39,763 nt of DNA from a candidate division WWE3 bacterium RIFOXYD1_FULL_39_9 (GTDB taxonomy: Bacteria > Patescibacteriota > WWE3 > UBA101185 > UBA10185). The notes beneath the pieces are model-generated. The model made no database searches, was not told the DNA's origin, and saw nothing but the letters and a program-made list of their open reading frames with translations. How positions within the stretch are numbered: the stretch's first letter is position 1; every line of letters starts with the position of its first letter. Where the stretch lies: contig MEWG01000022.1 in the NCBI GenBank assembly GCA_001773295.1, positions 1 through 39,763 of the forward strand, in the 5' to 3' direction. The translations under genes were made by a program, and so were the position numbers. Positions 32,340 to 39,763 of the stretch are shown piece by piece.

Positions 32340-35300
32340 TGTTTTTTCTTAATTTATTAAATACGGTAACCCAGATAAGATATAACGCACTCAAACCAAT
32401 TATTGCAGTTGAAATTACTATTCCTATGTAAAATAATCTCTGAGCATTAAATTCAACGATTAATTCTAACTTTCCGTCCTTTGCATATTCGTCAGAAATT
32501 AGCCAGCCATTAGAAAAGCCGTTGGCAATGTAGTGCTTATCGGACGCAACTTTATCGAGCCCCACAGTCTCAAAGAGTTCCCCTAATATCGACGTCTTAC
32601 TTAAAATATTTTCTTCATGTCTATATAACTGCCACTCCTTACTAAAACTTTCACTGAAAACTAAGTAGAACGGACTCTGAATATCTGTGATATTTAATTT
32701 GTACTTAGTTGGATTTATAGAAATAAACTCTATCTTTGGCGTATGTATCTTAGCTTGGTTACTTGCATTAAATTTTCTTATGATTATTTTTGGATCGGGG
32801 ACTTTTTGGACTTTAATATTTTTTATCTCTATATCGCTAAAATTATTTTTACCCGAAAAACCATAAATAAACAAATATCCGTTCACAGTATCTTCCGATG
32901 ATGTAAAAGTTTTTTTATAGGTACTCCAACCATCATTGTTTGGCGAAATGACTGACACATCTCTATCGATAACTGCGTCAAACAAAATCTTTCTCACAGT
33001 CGGGATTTGTTCTATATCCAGGATTTTTTTCTCCTTGGATTTCCCGACTATATCCTCGACTAAAGCTATCGCTGCTTTTCCGCTGTTGAGTTTGTAGTCA
33101 AAAGATACTGCATATCTGGTATTTGAAATCCAACTGTCAATTCTTTTGTATTTTGACGGCTGGGCCCCAAAAAGCTGAGGTCTTAACTTAATACCACTCG
33201 TGTCTTCTTCGAATGTTTTGTACTCTAGCCACTCTTCTCCGATAAGAAGGTTTGGAGTTTCATGGAATTTTATATTTAATCTAACAGGAGTTCCCGGCTC
33301 AAATTCAAAACTTCCAATTTGGATAAAATTTCCATTAACTTGACCCAAGGAGTTTAACTCAACAGTACGAACGACTTCGTTACCGTTATTTGTTACCACA
33401 GTTAATTTATCAATTGTATGATTAGGAACATTCTTATCGAAACTCTTGTTATCAATGAGAATGTCGTACTTATCTGGTTTATTAACTGTGAATCGGTAAC
33501 AAAAATCTGAGCAATTTTTATCAGATATCTCGCTAGCCCACTCTTGGAATTTCTTAAGAGAGTTTGCAAAAAGCTCTCTAAGTTTTGGGTCTGTTCCATA
33601 TTCAGAATAGTGTCTTAATAAGTAGGATTGAGTAGTTGTTACTAATCCTTTGTACATTCTTCCTCTTGCTTCAGTAGGTATCCCAGACAACATCTCTATT
33701 GTTTCATCTAAACTCGAGGTGTACGCAGCCACACTTTCATGGCTGTCGATCAAATTATACTTGCTCAATTCGTAGGCACGTTTGTTAAGATGTATAAGTT
33801 TTAACTGAATTTTTCTTATCGGGTTCTTCTCCTTTGCTAAAGATAGCTCCTCTTTAATCACCCTTAGCCGGTATTGAATAGTGTATGGGTTGTAGTCAGC
33901 GGCAGGTGATTTCCAGTCAGTTGACCAAAATCCTTCTATCGACAGATCCATCGGAGATATCTCCTCGACAGGATAGTAGATATAATCAATGTCAGTTTCA
34001 TTCAAAACACCTGCTGACTTTCCCAACACAAACTGCTGGTTCACAGAGTAATCATCGAGAGAGAATATATACGGCAAGGCGGCAATCTTTCCGTTGATTA
34101 CTTTTGTTCTCTCGGGAGCATAAAAAACCGGTAAAGTGTGAGCACTATCTATCTTGTACATTTTAATAAAATCATTTTCAAAATAGCTGTGAATTAGATT
34201 CTGACGCTCCAGTTCCTCCATCTTTGAACCTGACTGCACAATAAAACCATCTTCCACATCAAAGTGGTAGATAATGTCCGATACATTAAAGTACGGAAGC
34301 ATTCTTACATACCAGATCGGAGGAATATTTAGAGTATTTAAGCTTTGAGTCGGGTTAAAATCTTCTAAGACATACATTGAAGAATTCTGGGCTATAGTCG
34401 GTCTATTGAAATAATTCTCAGTTGGATTTACACCAATTAACTTCCACTTTGGGTAATTAACCCAGGCTATTGTATTGAGCGGACTATGTGGCAATGCCTG
34501 TAACTTAGTTACCGTTGGGTCTGAATTTACAATATCATAGACATCCTTATACGCATCTGGAACTTTCACAAGACCTGAAAAATCGGCGGTCAGATAATCC
34601 TCCTTTTTGGCAAAATTGATTGAGTAAACCTTCTGGATACCGCCAATATAAAAAGGAAGCGGAGCAGTTGAAATAAACAAGATAAAAATTAAAAATATCG
34701 CACTATTTTTTAAACGTTCCGGGATAAAACCATACAAGGAAGTAAGAAATACGAAGGGCATAAATATGGCAACTTTTTCATAACTCCTTAAAGCCGGAAT
34801 AAATGGAATTTTGAATAATAGCATGGAGAGATCTCCAAAAGGGGGCTGGCTCTTTTTAAGCAAAAGCATAAAAATTACACCCACCAAAAGTATTGAGATC
34901 GAAAGTTTGTGACTCTCGTCTTTTATTTTTCTTTGGGAGGTCAAGAATATAAGTAGCATGGCTATCGGCAGGAATCCAACTACGTACCAGATCTTGAAAC
35001 CATATTTCACAGGGAAAAAGTCCGGGTAGCGCTGCATTCCCATATAAATCGAGAGTAAATCCGCAGATTGCGAATCAAGCCAGCTCTTAAGGTCAAAAAC
35101 TCCACTCACAAGACTTGTAATACCCTCATTCACAAATACCAGCGTCGGCATCAACCAGACACAAATTACTAGCAACGACGTAATGCCTAGCGCCAGTAAT
35201 GAGGCGATAAACTTCTTTGTGACCTTTACCAAACCTGTCAAAAGTAACGCTAGAGTAAAAAGTCCCATAAAGATCACTAATGCGAAGAAAAACGCACTAT

Positions 35301-35880
35301 TACCGAATCCGACCATCGAAACACCTAATAATATAAGGTAGACTGCTAAACTCTTTAAGTTTGGGGACCTTAAATACTTATAAAAATAGGCAATAAGCAA
35401 GGGTAAAGGTATATATAAAAAAACCTGATGTGAAAACCCCCAAGTATAAGTAAAAAAATAAAGGGTAGTCAGATTTAACGCGTACAAGAGTGAAAAAAAA
35501 GACTGAAGAAGTGGTTTATCTTTACCGAACAGTATCCTCAACATCCAAAAAAACGATACGTAGGATAAAAAAAGGAACATGCTAAAAACAAAGGAAAGTA
35601 TCTGAGAGTCGGTAAGTCCTGCCATTGACGGTAATAAGTATAAAAATAGGTAGTAGGGCAAAGTCGGATACCAGCTGAAAAAACCTCCCTCGCCGCCTGC
35701 GCCTATCCTATTATTCCAAGTGTAATAAATGTGATGGAAAATGTTCTTTATGTTTACCGGCTGAGCGAAATCACCGCTTGTGTAAATGTAGCCCTCAGGA
35801 AACGTATTAACAAGCGTTACCCACGCCAATAATAATACCGGAATTAAAATTAACAATTTTTGATATCTTTTTAAGCCCAT
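32323..35880 (-). CDS. Very large GT-C-like membrane protein with outer carbohydrate-binding-like domain
   Basis: The 1185-residue protein is the largest in the window. The N-terminal part (about 1-420) has about 12 helices and a first outer loop YIYTSGDFAQPVN (Asp37 candidate catalytic acid), then FSLLYALNLTTLYFF and IPALRSYEKVAIFMPF. The outer region (about 430-1140) contains a helical stretch (about 680-790), a CSDFC pair that could form a disulfide, and beta-rich repeats (SNTRYAVSFDYKL; FSDIEIKNIKV) suggestive of carbohydrate-binding modules. FSNGWLI near the end matches the NGW motif of the 995-residue paralogue, and a last helix (about 1148-1172) anchors the C-terminus. The architecture recalls the actinobacterial arabinofuranosyltransferase AftD, but homology is not proven here. 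It overlaps the GT4 gene upstream by ten bases. Confidence 0.72.
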   Translation of the reverse strand: MGLKRYQKLLILIPVLLLAWVTLVNTFPEGYIYTSGDFAQPVNIKNIFHHIYYTWNNRIGAGGEGGFFSWYPTLPYYLFLYLLPSMAGLTDSQILSFVFSMFLFLSYVSFFWMLRILFGKDKPLLQSFFSLLYALNLTTLYFFTYTWGFSHQVFLYIPLPLLIAYFYKYLRSPNLKSLAVYLILLGVSMVGFGNSAFFFALVIFMGLFTLALLLTGLVKVTKKFIASLLALGITSLLVICVWLMPTLVFVNEGITSLVSGVFDLKSWLDSQSADLLSIYMGMQRYPDFFPVKYGFKIWYVVGFLPIAMLLIFLTSQRKIKDESHKLSISILLVGVIFMLLLKKSQPPFGDLSMLLFKIPFIPALRSYEKVAIFMPFVFLTSLYGFIPERLKNSAIFLIFILFISTAPLPFYIGGIQKVYSINFAKKEDYLTADFSGLVKVPDAYKDVYDIVNSDPTVTKLQALPHSPLNTIAWVNYPKWKLIGVNPTENYFNRPTIAQNSSMYVLEDFNPTQSLNTLNIPPIWYVRMLPYFNVSDIIYHFDVEDGFIVQSGSKMEELERQNLIHSYFENDFIKMYKIDSAHTLPVFYAPERTKVINGKIAALPYIFSLDDYSVNQQFVLGKSAGVLNETDIDYIYYPVEEISPMDLSIEGFWSTDWKSPAADYNPYTIQYRLRVIKEELSLAKEKNPIRKIQLKLIHLNKRAYELSKYNLIDSHESVAAYTSSLDETIEMLSGIPTEARGRMYKGLVTTTQSYLLRHYSEYGTDPKLRELFANSLKKFQEWASEISDKNCSDFCYRFTVNKPDKYDILIDNKSFDKNVPNHTIDKLTVVTNNGNEVVRTVELNSLGQVNGNFIQIGSFEFEPGTPVRLNIKFHETPNLLIGEEWLEYKTFEEDTSGIKLRPQLFGAQPSKYKRIDSWISNTRYAVSFDYKLNSGKAAIALVEDIVGKSKEKKILDIEQIPTVRKILFDAVIDRDVSVISPNNDGWSTYKKTFTSSEDTVNGYLFIYGFSGKNNFSDIEIKNIKVQKVPDPKIIIRKFNASNQAKIHTPKIEFISINPTKYKLNITDIQSPFYLVFSESFSKEWQLYRHEENILSKTSILGELFETVGLDKVASDKHYIANGFSNGWLISDEYAKDGKLELIVEFNAQRLFYIGIVISTAIIGLSALYLIWVTVFNKLRKNNADKN

Positions 35881-37193
35881 CTTATTCCGCTTTCCCGAGC
35901 TATCTTTTCCAGAACAGGTAAAAAGGCTTTTTTATAGTCCAGCTCTGACGAAAAGTCCAAAACCCCCGATTTCAACCTTTTATATAGGATATCATCTGTA
36001 AGGCATCTGACAACAATATCAGCAAGTATTTTAGGGTCATTTTCTCCCATTAAACCGGCGTTTTTGGACTCAATAATTGATCCGACCAAGGGACCGCCTT
36101 TAGTCATTAGAACCGGTATTCCAAGTTTTATGTACTCTTTAGGCTTAGAGGGTTCGGAAAATAAAGAAACGTTATCCGCTTCTGGTCTATAAAGCGCTAA
36201 CCCTAGTTTTGCAGGTAAAAGTAATCTTTGGGCATCTTGCATGTCCGGAACATAGCCAAAAAACTCTACGTTAGCTTCAATTCCTAAGTCTTCTGCCATT
36301 TTCTTATATTTTTCTACGGTTAGGGAACCGCCGCCAACCACTAAAAGTCTTATATCAGGGAGCTGTCTTTTAACCTCTTTTACGGTTTGAAGCGACATGT
36401 CCATTCCGGCGTTGGAGTCCAGTCTGCCGATATACGCAAGCACATTACCATCTCTATGATATCCAGAGTATTTAATAACTTCTTCACTCTCTAATAATAT
36501 CGTTGGGGAAACAATAGAATCTCTGTTTTCAAAACCATGATCCAAATCCCATTTTTTACATATCTCACTTGGATACCAAACAAGATCGTTTTTTTCGCCC
36601 AGACTTCGTAACAAATACTGTATTCTGATAAAAAATCTGTCGACTTTTAATAGTAATTTCTGAGCCACCTTTTTTCCGAAGCCGGCGTCAGAATTTGGCC
36701 CAGAAGATATCTCAAAGTAAAAAGGTTTATTGCTATTTAAAGATGGCAAAGCGTCTCCGTTCATATAAACACTGTACTTAACTATTCCCAGTAATTTTAA
36801 GGCATACATTACAGCTGAACCGAACTGAGTCTCACCGATACCAACATCAAATTTTTTGTCATCGCTTTTTAACAGCAAAACAAATAAAAATATAATATTC
36901 AAAAAATATTGAAAGGCGAAAACTAAAAATAACGGAAATGGGAACCAAACGGAAAAGTTAAAATCTTTCCTTGTACCATCCGAATTAATAACAAACGATT
37001 CCATCAAAAACCGATTTTTCATCGGTCTTACCGATGGTAATTTAAAAATAGTAAAGTTAGCTAATTCGTTTTCCCTTACATATTTTTCAAGGTAGTTTAA
37101 CGGGGGAGTGCCATAAAAATTTACTAAATATAGAAATGAAGGTTTACGTGACTCTTTTACCTCATGCAGGCTGTCTTTAAGTTCATTTGTCAT
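35871..37193 (-). CDS. GT4-like glycosyltransferase with an internal hydrophobic segment
   Basis: The 440-residue protein has a divergent N-terminal half that includes a strongly hydrophobic stretch (about residues 84-107, FPLFLVFAFQYFLNIIFLFV), probably anchoring it to the membrane. The C-terminal donor half is clear: LAYIGRLDSNAGMDM, LLVVGGGSL, VEFFGYVPDMQDAQRLL and EPSKPKEYIKLGIPVLMTKGG, the usual GT4 phosphate-binding region without a standard E-x7-E. The start ATG at 37193 has GGAGG nine bases upstream and lies inside the end of the methyltransferase gene (11-base overlap). It acts on the inner face of the membrane by analogy; donor and acceptor unknown. Confidence 0.8.
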   Translation of the reverse strand: MTNELKDSLHEVKESRKPSFLYLVNFYGTPPLNYLEKYVRENELANFTIFKLPSVRPMKNRFLMESFVINSDGTRKDFNFSVWFPFPLFLVFAFQYFLNIIFLFVLLLKSDDKKFDVGIGETQFGSAVMYALKLLGIVKYSVYMNGDALPSLNSNKPFYFEISSGPNSDAGFGKKVAQKLLLKVDRFFIRIQYLLRSLGEKNDLVWYPSEICKKWDLDHGFENRDSIVSPTILLESEEVIKYSGYHRDGNVLAYIGRLDSNAGMDMSLQTVKEVKRQLPDIRLLVVGGGSLTVEKYKKMAEDLGIEANVEFFGYVPDMQDAQRLLLPAKLGLALYRPEADNVSLFSEPSKPKEYIKLGIPVLMTKGGPLVGSIIESKNAGLMGENDPKILADIVVRCLTDDILYKRLKSGVLDFSSELDYKKAFLPVLEKIARESGIRWA

Positions 37194-37812
37194 CCTTCAC
37201 CGCCTCCATTATGAGATAGATCTCGGCAGCTCCACCAACCCAATAACACCAAAATCTTTCGAAGATTTCCGGTGATACATTTATTAAAGCGTTCATAAAA
37301 AGGATGAATGGTTTCAAAATATAACCAACTAAAGGAGGCCAATCGGGTTTTACAATATATTTCATGTACCAATCCTCATTGGGCCATGTGTAAAAGTATC
37401 TTATCTTTCTGGTTAAAATATTAAATCTAACGCCGGAATATCCCCACTTTTTATAATCTCGCTGGGCATCGAAAATATCAAATGCGTAAATTGAAAAGGC
37501 TTTCTTGTGGGTTATATCTCCCCATGCGTATAAACTTGAAAAATGCGGGACCCTTAAATAAAATATTCCGCCCGGTTTTAGAATCCTATGAAGCTCTTCA
37601 ATTGCTTTTATTGAATCATCTAAATGCTCTAGCACATGATATAAATGAATTTCATCAGCATAATTGTCTGGAAACGGATATGGATAATTATTTAAATTGT
37701 GAACAACATCTACGGTTTCTTTTCTTGGTATTACATCTACACCTATTGAACCTGGAATTCTTGAACCGTTGCAGCCAAAATTTATAATCACCTTGTCTTG
37801 TTTATTTTCCAT
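37183..37812 (-). CDS. Class I SAM-dependent methyltransferase
   Basis: The 209-residue protein has a Methyltransf_11-type fold: motif I region IINFGCNGSRIPGSIGVDV (about residues 9-27), an acidic loop, LYHVLEHLDD (about 57-66), then ELHRILKPGGIFYLRVPHF (about 73-91). The GCNG in motif I replaces the usual G-x-GxG, a common variation in methyltransferases of glycan clusters. It probably methylates a sugar or a lipid-linked glycan, as its neighbours are all glycan genes, but the substrate cannot be read. The C-terminal part (about 140-209) is hydrophobic and may contact the membrane. It starts six bases after the GT4 gene at 37819. Confidence 0.85.
   Translation of the reverse strand: MENKQDKVIINFGCNGSRIPGSIGVDVIPRKETVDVVHNLNNYPYPFPDNYADEIHLYHVLEHLDDSIKAIEELHRILKPGGIFYLRVPHFSSLYAWGDITHKKAFSIYAFDIFDAQRDYKKWGYSGVRFNILTRKIRYFYTWPNEDWYMKYIVKPDWPPLVGYILKPFILFMNALINVSPEIFERFWCYWVGGAAEIYLIMEAVKDDK
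37203..37207 (-). promoter_or_regulatory. Shine-Dalgarno site for the GT4-like gene starting at 37193
   Basis: GGAGG on the minus strand, nine bases before the ATG at 37193 and inside the 3' end of the methyltransferase gene. It is the most complete Shine-Dalgarno match I noticed. Confidence 0.55.
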
Positions 37813-37818
37813 ATAAAT

Positions 37819-38949
37819 TTAATTATAAAACAAATGTGGGTACAAATTGTCCAACAATTTTGCTTTATCGAATTTCATAGACCATTCTAATGCATTTTTA
37901 CTATACTGCACATACCTTTCCCTATCGTTTATTAAGTCTTTTACTGCAGCAATAAATTCCTCCTCATTTTTAACCATAACACCGGCATTTTCCTCTTCTA
38001 GCTCGTGACAAGTTGAAACCACGTCATTACAAATTGTCGGCAATCCTGACGCTGCATATTCCCTTATTTTCAGTGAATCTGCATATCTTTCAAATTGGTT
38101 CTTGCCCTCGTACCATGCTAAGCCGATGGCACACTTAGATAAAATTTCTATATTCTTTTCGTACGATACCAAACCAAAGCACTTTACGTGATTGGCGTTC
38201 TTGTTTTTATTAATTTTTTCTTTTGCAGAGTCAGATACATTTCCTGCCAAGTGTAAAGAGCAGCTTTGATCCACTTTTAACGCTTCCTCGACTACTTTTA
38301 ACATAAGGTCTATCTCCAGGTCACTGATAAAAGATTTGGTGTAAATTAAATCTCCGGGTTTCTTGTTTTCGATCTTAATTTTTGGAATATTGTTAAATTC
38401 AGGGGAATTAGGTAAAAAGTATAAGAATCCTTTTGCTTTTCCATTTGTCATCTCGCCGATCTTTATCTCAGCTTTTCTGCTAACAAAAGTTACAACGTCT
38501 GCATTCATGACGGCGAATTTATATAGCTGATTGTAAATAAAATCAAGAGTCGGATTGGAAAATCTACTGTCCGAATAATCAACAGAGTGGAAGTGTATTC
38601 GTAATTCAGGTCTAATTACAAGCTTGGTAACCCAAGCACCGAAAAAATTAAGCGGATCGACCGCAAGTATATATGTTAAATCTGATAGCTTGATCAGCTC
38701 TAATATATTTACGATTACTTCCTGCGGCCATCTAATTGGGCCGCTACCCAAAAGATTGATTGCCCTTTCTTGGTCCCCGATCCTTACAAATGTTGGACCG
38801 CTTGTGTTAAGAGGGTGCTCAACATAAATAGGAGCGTGTCCCTTAGATTCAAGATACCTCACAATGTAATCCGCACCGCCTTTTTTAATTGTAGCTCCGC
38901 TATATAGTCGGTGAACGAGAACTGCAAATTTTTCCTTATTTTGATCCAT
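37819..38949 (-). CDS. GT4-like glycosyltransferase
   Basis: The 376-residue protein has an N-terminal domain with AVLVHRLYSGATIKKGGADYIVRYL and PIYVEHPL, then ADVVTFVSRKAEIK. The C-terminal donor half has YTKSFISDLEIDLML, LHLAGNVSD, KCFGLVSYEKNIEILSK and DSLKIREYAASGLPTICND, the K-x-x-EY-A-x-GLP pattern of GT-B enzymes. No classic E-x7-E is visible. The cytosolic enzyme probably extends the glycan; the family is divergent and the donor unknown. Its 5' end overlaps the asparagine synthase gene by 14 bases and the methyltransferase follows after six bases. Confidence 0.78.
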   Translation of the reverse strand: MDQNKEKFAVLVHRLYSGATIKKGGADYIVRYLESKGHAPIYVEHPLNTSGPTFVRIGDQERAINLLGSGPIRWPQEVIVNILELIKLSDLTYILAVDPLNFFGAWVTKLVIRPELRIHFHSVDYSDSRFSNPTLDFIYNQLYKFAVMNADVVTFVSRKAEIKIGEMTNGKAKGFLYFLPNSPEFNNIPKIKIENKKPGDLIYTKSFISDLEIDLMLKVVEEALKVDQSCSLHLAGNVSDSAKEKINKNKNANHVKCFGLVSYEKNIEILSKCAIGLAWYEGKNQFERYADSLKIREYAASGLPTICNDVVSTCHELEEENAGVMVKNEEEFIAAVKDLINDRERYVQYSKNALEWSMKFDKAKLLDNLYPHLFYN

Positions 38950-39763
38950 AAGCTCGATTCCAAGATTCTATTAAAAAAATACGCCAAAGTAGATATTCTT
39001 TTTGCTGTTGTAATACTTTAAAATCCGTCGGTTCAAATAAATCTTCCAATGCAGAAACAGTCATCAATTTTTGTGAAACCGAATTAGCGCTAAAAGCATA
39101 ATCGCGTACTTTATCAAGATTTGCTTTTAATACATCGTCCATCGGCATCAAGAAACCTCGCTTTTTTCTTGCAACAATTTCTTCAGGTAAATATTTCTTA
39201 GCAACTTCTCTTAATATATATTTTTCATTTATATTTCTCATGCTCTGAACTGAACCTTTGAGCTTGAATTGGCTTGGCAGACTGTAGACAAACTCGACTA
39301 CTTTATGGTCAAGATATGGAACACGAGCTTCAACAGATGCGGCCATTGTGCCTTTGTCCACTTTCATTAGTAAGTGATTAGACAGTTGAACATTTAACTC
39401 TACAGAAGAAATATTTCTGAACATATCCTCGTTATAGTTCTCAATGTATTTCTGGTGCCAGATATCGTAGTAAAATTTTGGATTAAAAGTAATATTTCTG
39501 GACAAAGCATAATAATACAGCGCAGACACAACTCTGTTTGGCATCACTGAATAAGGCAATTGAGAAAGACCGAACCATGAGTAACCTCCAAAAATCTCAT
39601 CAGAACCCTCCCCAAGCAAAACCACTGTCACCCCCTGACGTTTCAATTCAGTACACAAAATCTTAGTTGAAATCAGTCCGCCGTCAAACGAAGTTAGGTC
39701 GTCAAAATCCTTAATATAAGCTTCAATATTGTTGTTAATTACACCCGCATCAATTAATATTTC
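38936..39763 (-). CDS. asnB: Asparagine synthase-family amidotransferase, C-terminal part (cut by window edge)
   Basis: The frame stays open to the last base, so 275 codons of the C-terminal synthetase domain are present and the start is outside. Visible motifs: TSFDGGLISTKIL, the pyrophosphate-loop-related VVLLGEGSDEIFGGY, KVDKGTMAASVEARVPYLDHKVVEF and KYILREVAKKYLP with RKKRGFLMP, all characteristic of class B asparagine synthetases. The N-terminal glutaminase domain is not in view. Family knowledge: AsnB makes asparagine from aspartate, glutamine and ATP; related proteins in O-antigen clusters amidate sugars or uronic acids. Its place as the upstream member of a glycan operon makes a glycan-modifying role possible, but ordinary asparagine synthesis cannot be excluded. 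Confidence 0.88.
   Translation of the reverse strand, partial: EILIDAGVINNNIEAYIKDFDDLTSFDGGLISTKILCTELKRQGVTVVLLGEGSDEIFGGYSWFGLSQLPYSVMPNRVVSALYYYALSRNITFNPKFYYDIWHQKYIENYNEDMFRNISSVELNVQLSNHLLMKVDKGTMAASVEARVPYLDHKVVEFVYSLPSQFKLKGSVQSMRNINEKYILREVAKKYLPEEIVARKKRGFLMPMDDVLKANLDKVRDYAFSANSVSQKLMTVSALEDLFEPTDFKVLQQQKEYLLWRIFLIESWNRAYGSK

Noticed and set aside
38936..39658. A complete 240-residue asparagine synthase-like protein starting at 39658
   Set aside because: The apparent start is a TTG inside a frame that continues with family-typical residues to the end of the window, so the gene is cut by the edge.
1..39763. tRNA, rRNA, CRISPR, insertion sequences, prophage or defence genes
   Set aside because: I found no cloverleaf-like segment, regularly spaced repeats, transposase motifs or phage genes; coding sequence fills nearly everything.

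Overview
The window is about 40 kb of AT-rich, very compact bacterial DNA. It contains no tRNA, rRNA, CRISPR array or insertion sequence that I can see. The largest gap between genes is 159 bases (7945-8103), so there is no long empty stretch. Gene content fits a Candidate Phyla Radiation (Patescibacteria) genome: a DUF4012 protein, a short mraZ-rsmH-ftsL-like-ftsI cluster, a single-chain glycyl-tRNA synthetase, and many membrane glycosyltransferases. I cannot fix the class; Katanobacteria (WWE3), Microgenomates or Dojkabacteria are possible. TGA is used as a stop, which argues against the code-25 lineages (Gracilibacteria, Absconditabacteria).

Layout. (1) 1-2972, minus strand: start of PEP synthase, and a probable operon of stand-alone receiver, histidine kinase and phosphomannomutase/phosphoglucomutase. 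(2) 3040-4065, plus strand: an LCP glycopolymer-attachment enzyme, divergent from the receiver across a short region holding an 11-bp inverted repeat. (3) 4038-7944, minus strand: mraZ, rsmH, ftsL-like, ftsI and yraN, behind a promoter carrying what look like MraZ boxes. (4) 8104-12246, minus strand: glyS, recO and a DUF4012 protein. (5) 12305-17701: glycan genes on both strands, comprising a monotopic sugar-phosphate transferase, three GT4 glycosyltransferases and a Wzx-like flippase. (6) 17698 to beyond 39763, minus strand: one long run of glycan genes with gaps of at most 29 bases. It encodes an asparagine synthase (cut by the window edge), five more GT4-type enzymes, a methyltransferase, six GT-C-type polytopic proteins or domains, and two small membrane proteins.

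How the genes may work together (inference from families). The phosphomannomutase supplies a hexose-1-phosphate for nucleotide sugars. The sugar transferase starts a polyprenyl-linked glycan, the GT4 enzymes extend it in the cytoplasm, and the flippase exports it. The GT-C enzymes decorate it on the outer face, and the O-antigen-ligase-like domain and/or the LCP enzyme attach it to its acceptor. The window therefore looks like a surface-glycan factory next to the division and cell-wall genes.

Most notable points: an O-antigen ligase domain fused to an ArnT/PMT-like GT-C transferase in one 952-residue protein; two large GT-C proteins each followed by a small membrane protein, the small proteins looking homologous to each other; a GT-C protein starting directly at its catalytic loop without the usual first helix; and a recurring promoter layout with the -10 box only 6-11 bases before the start codon, suggesting leaderless or nearly leaderless transcripts.
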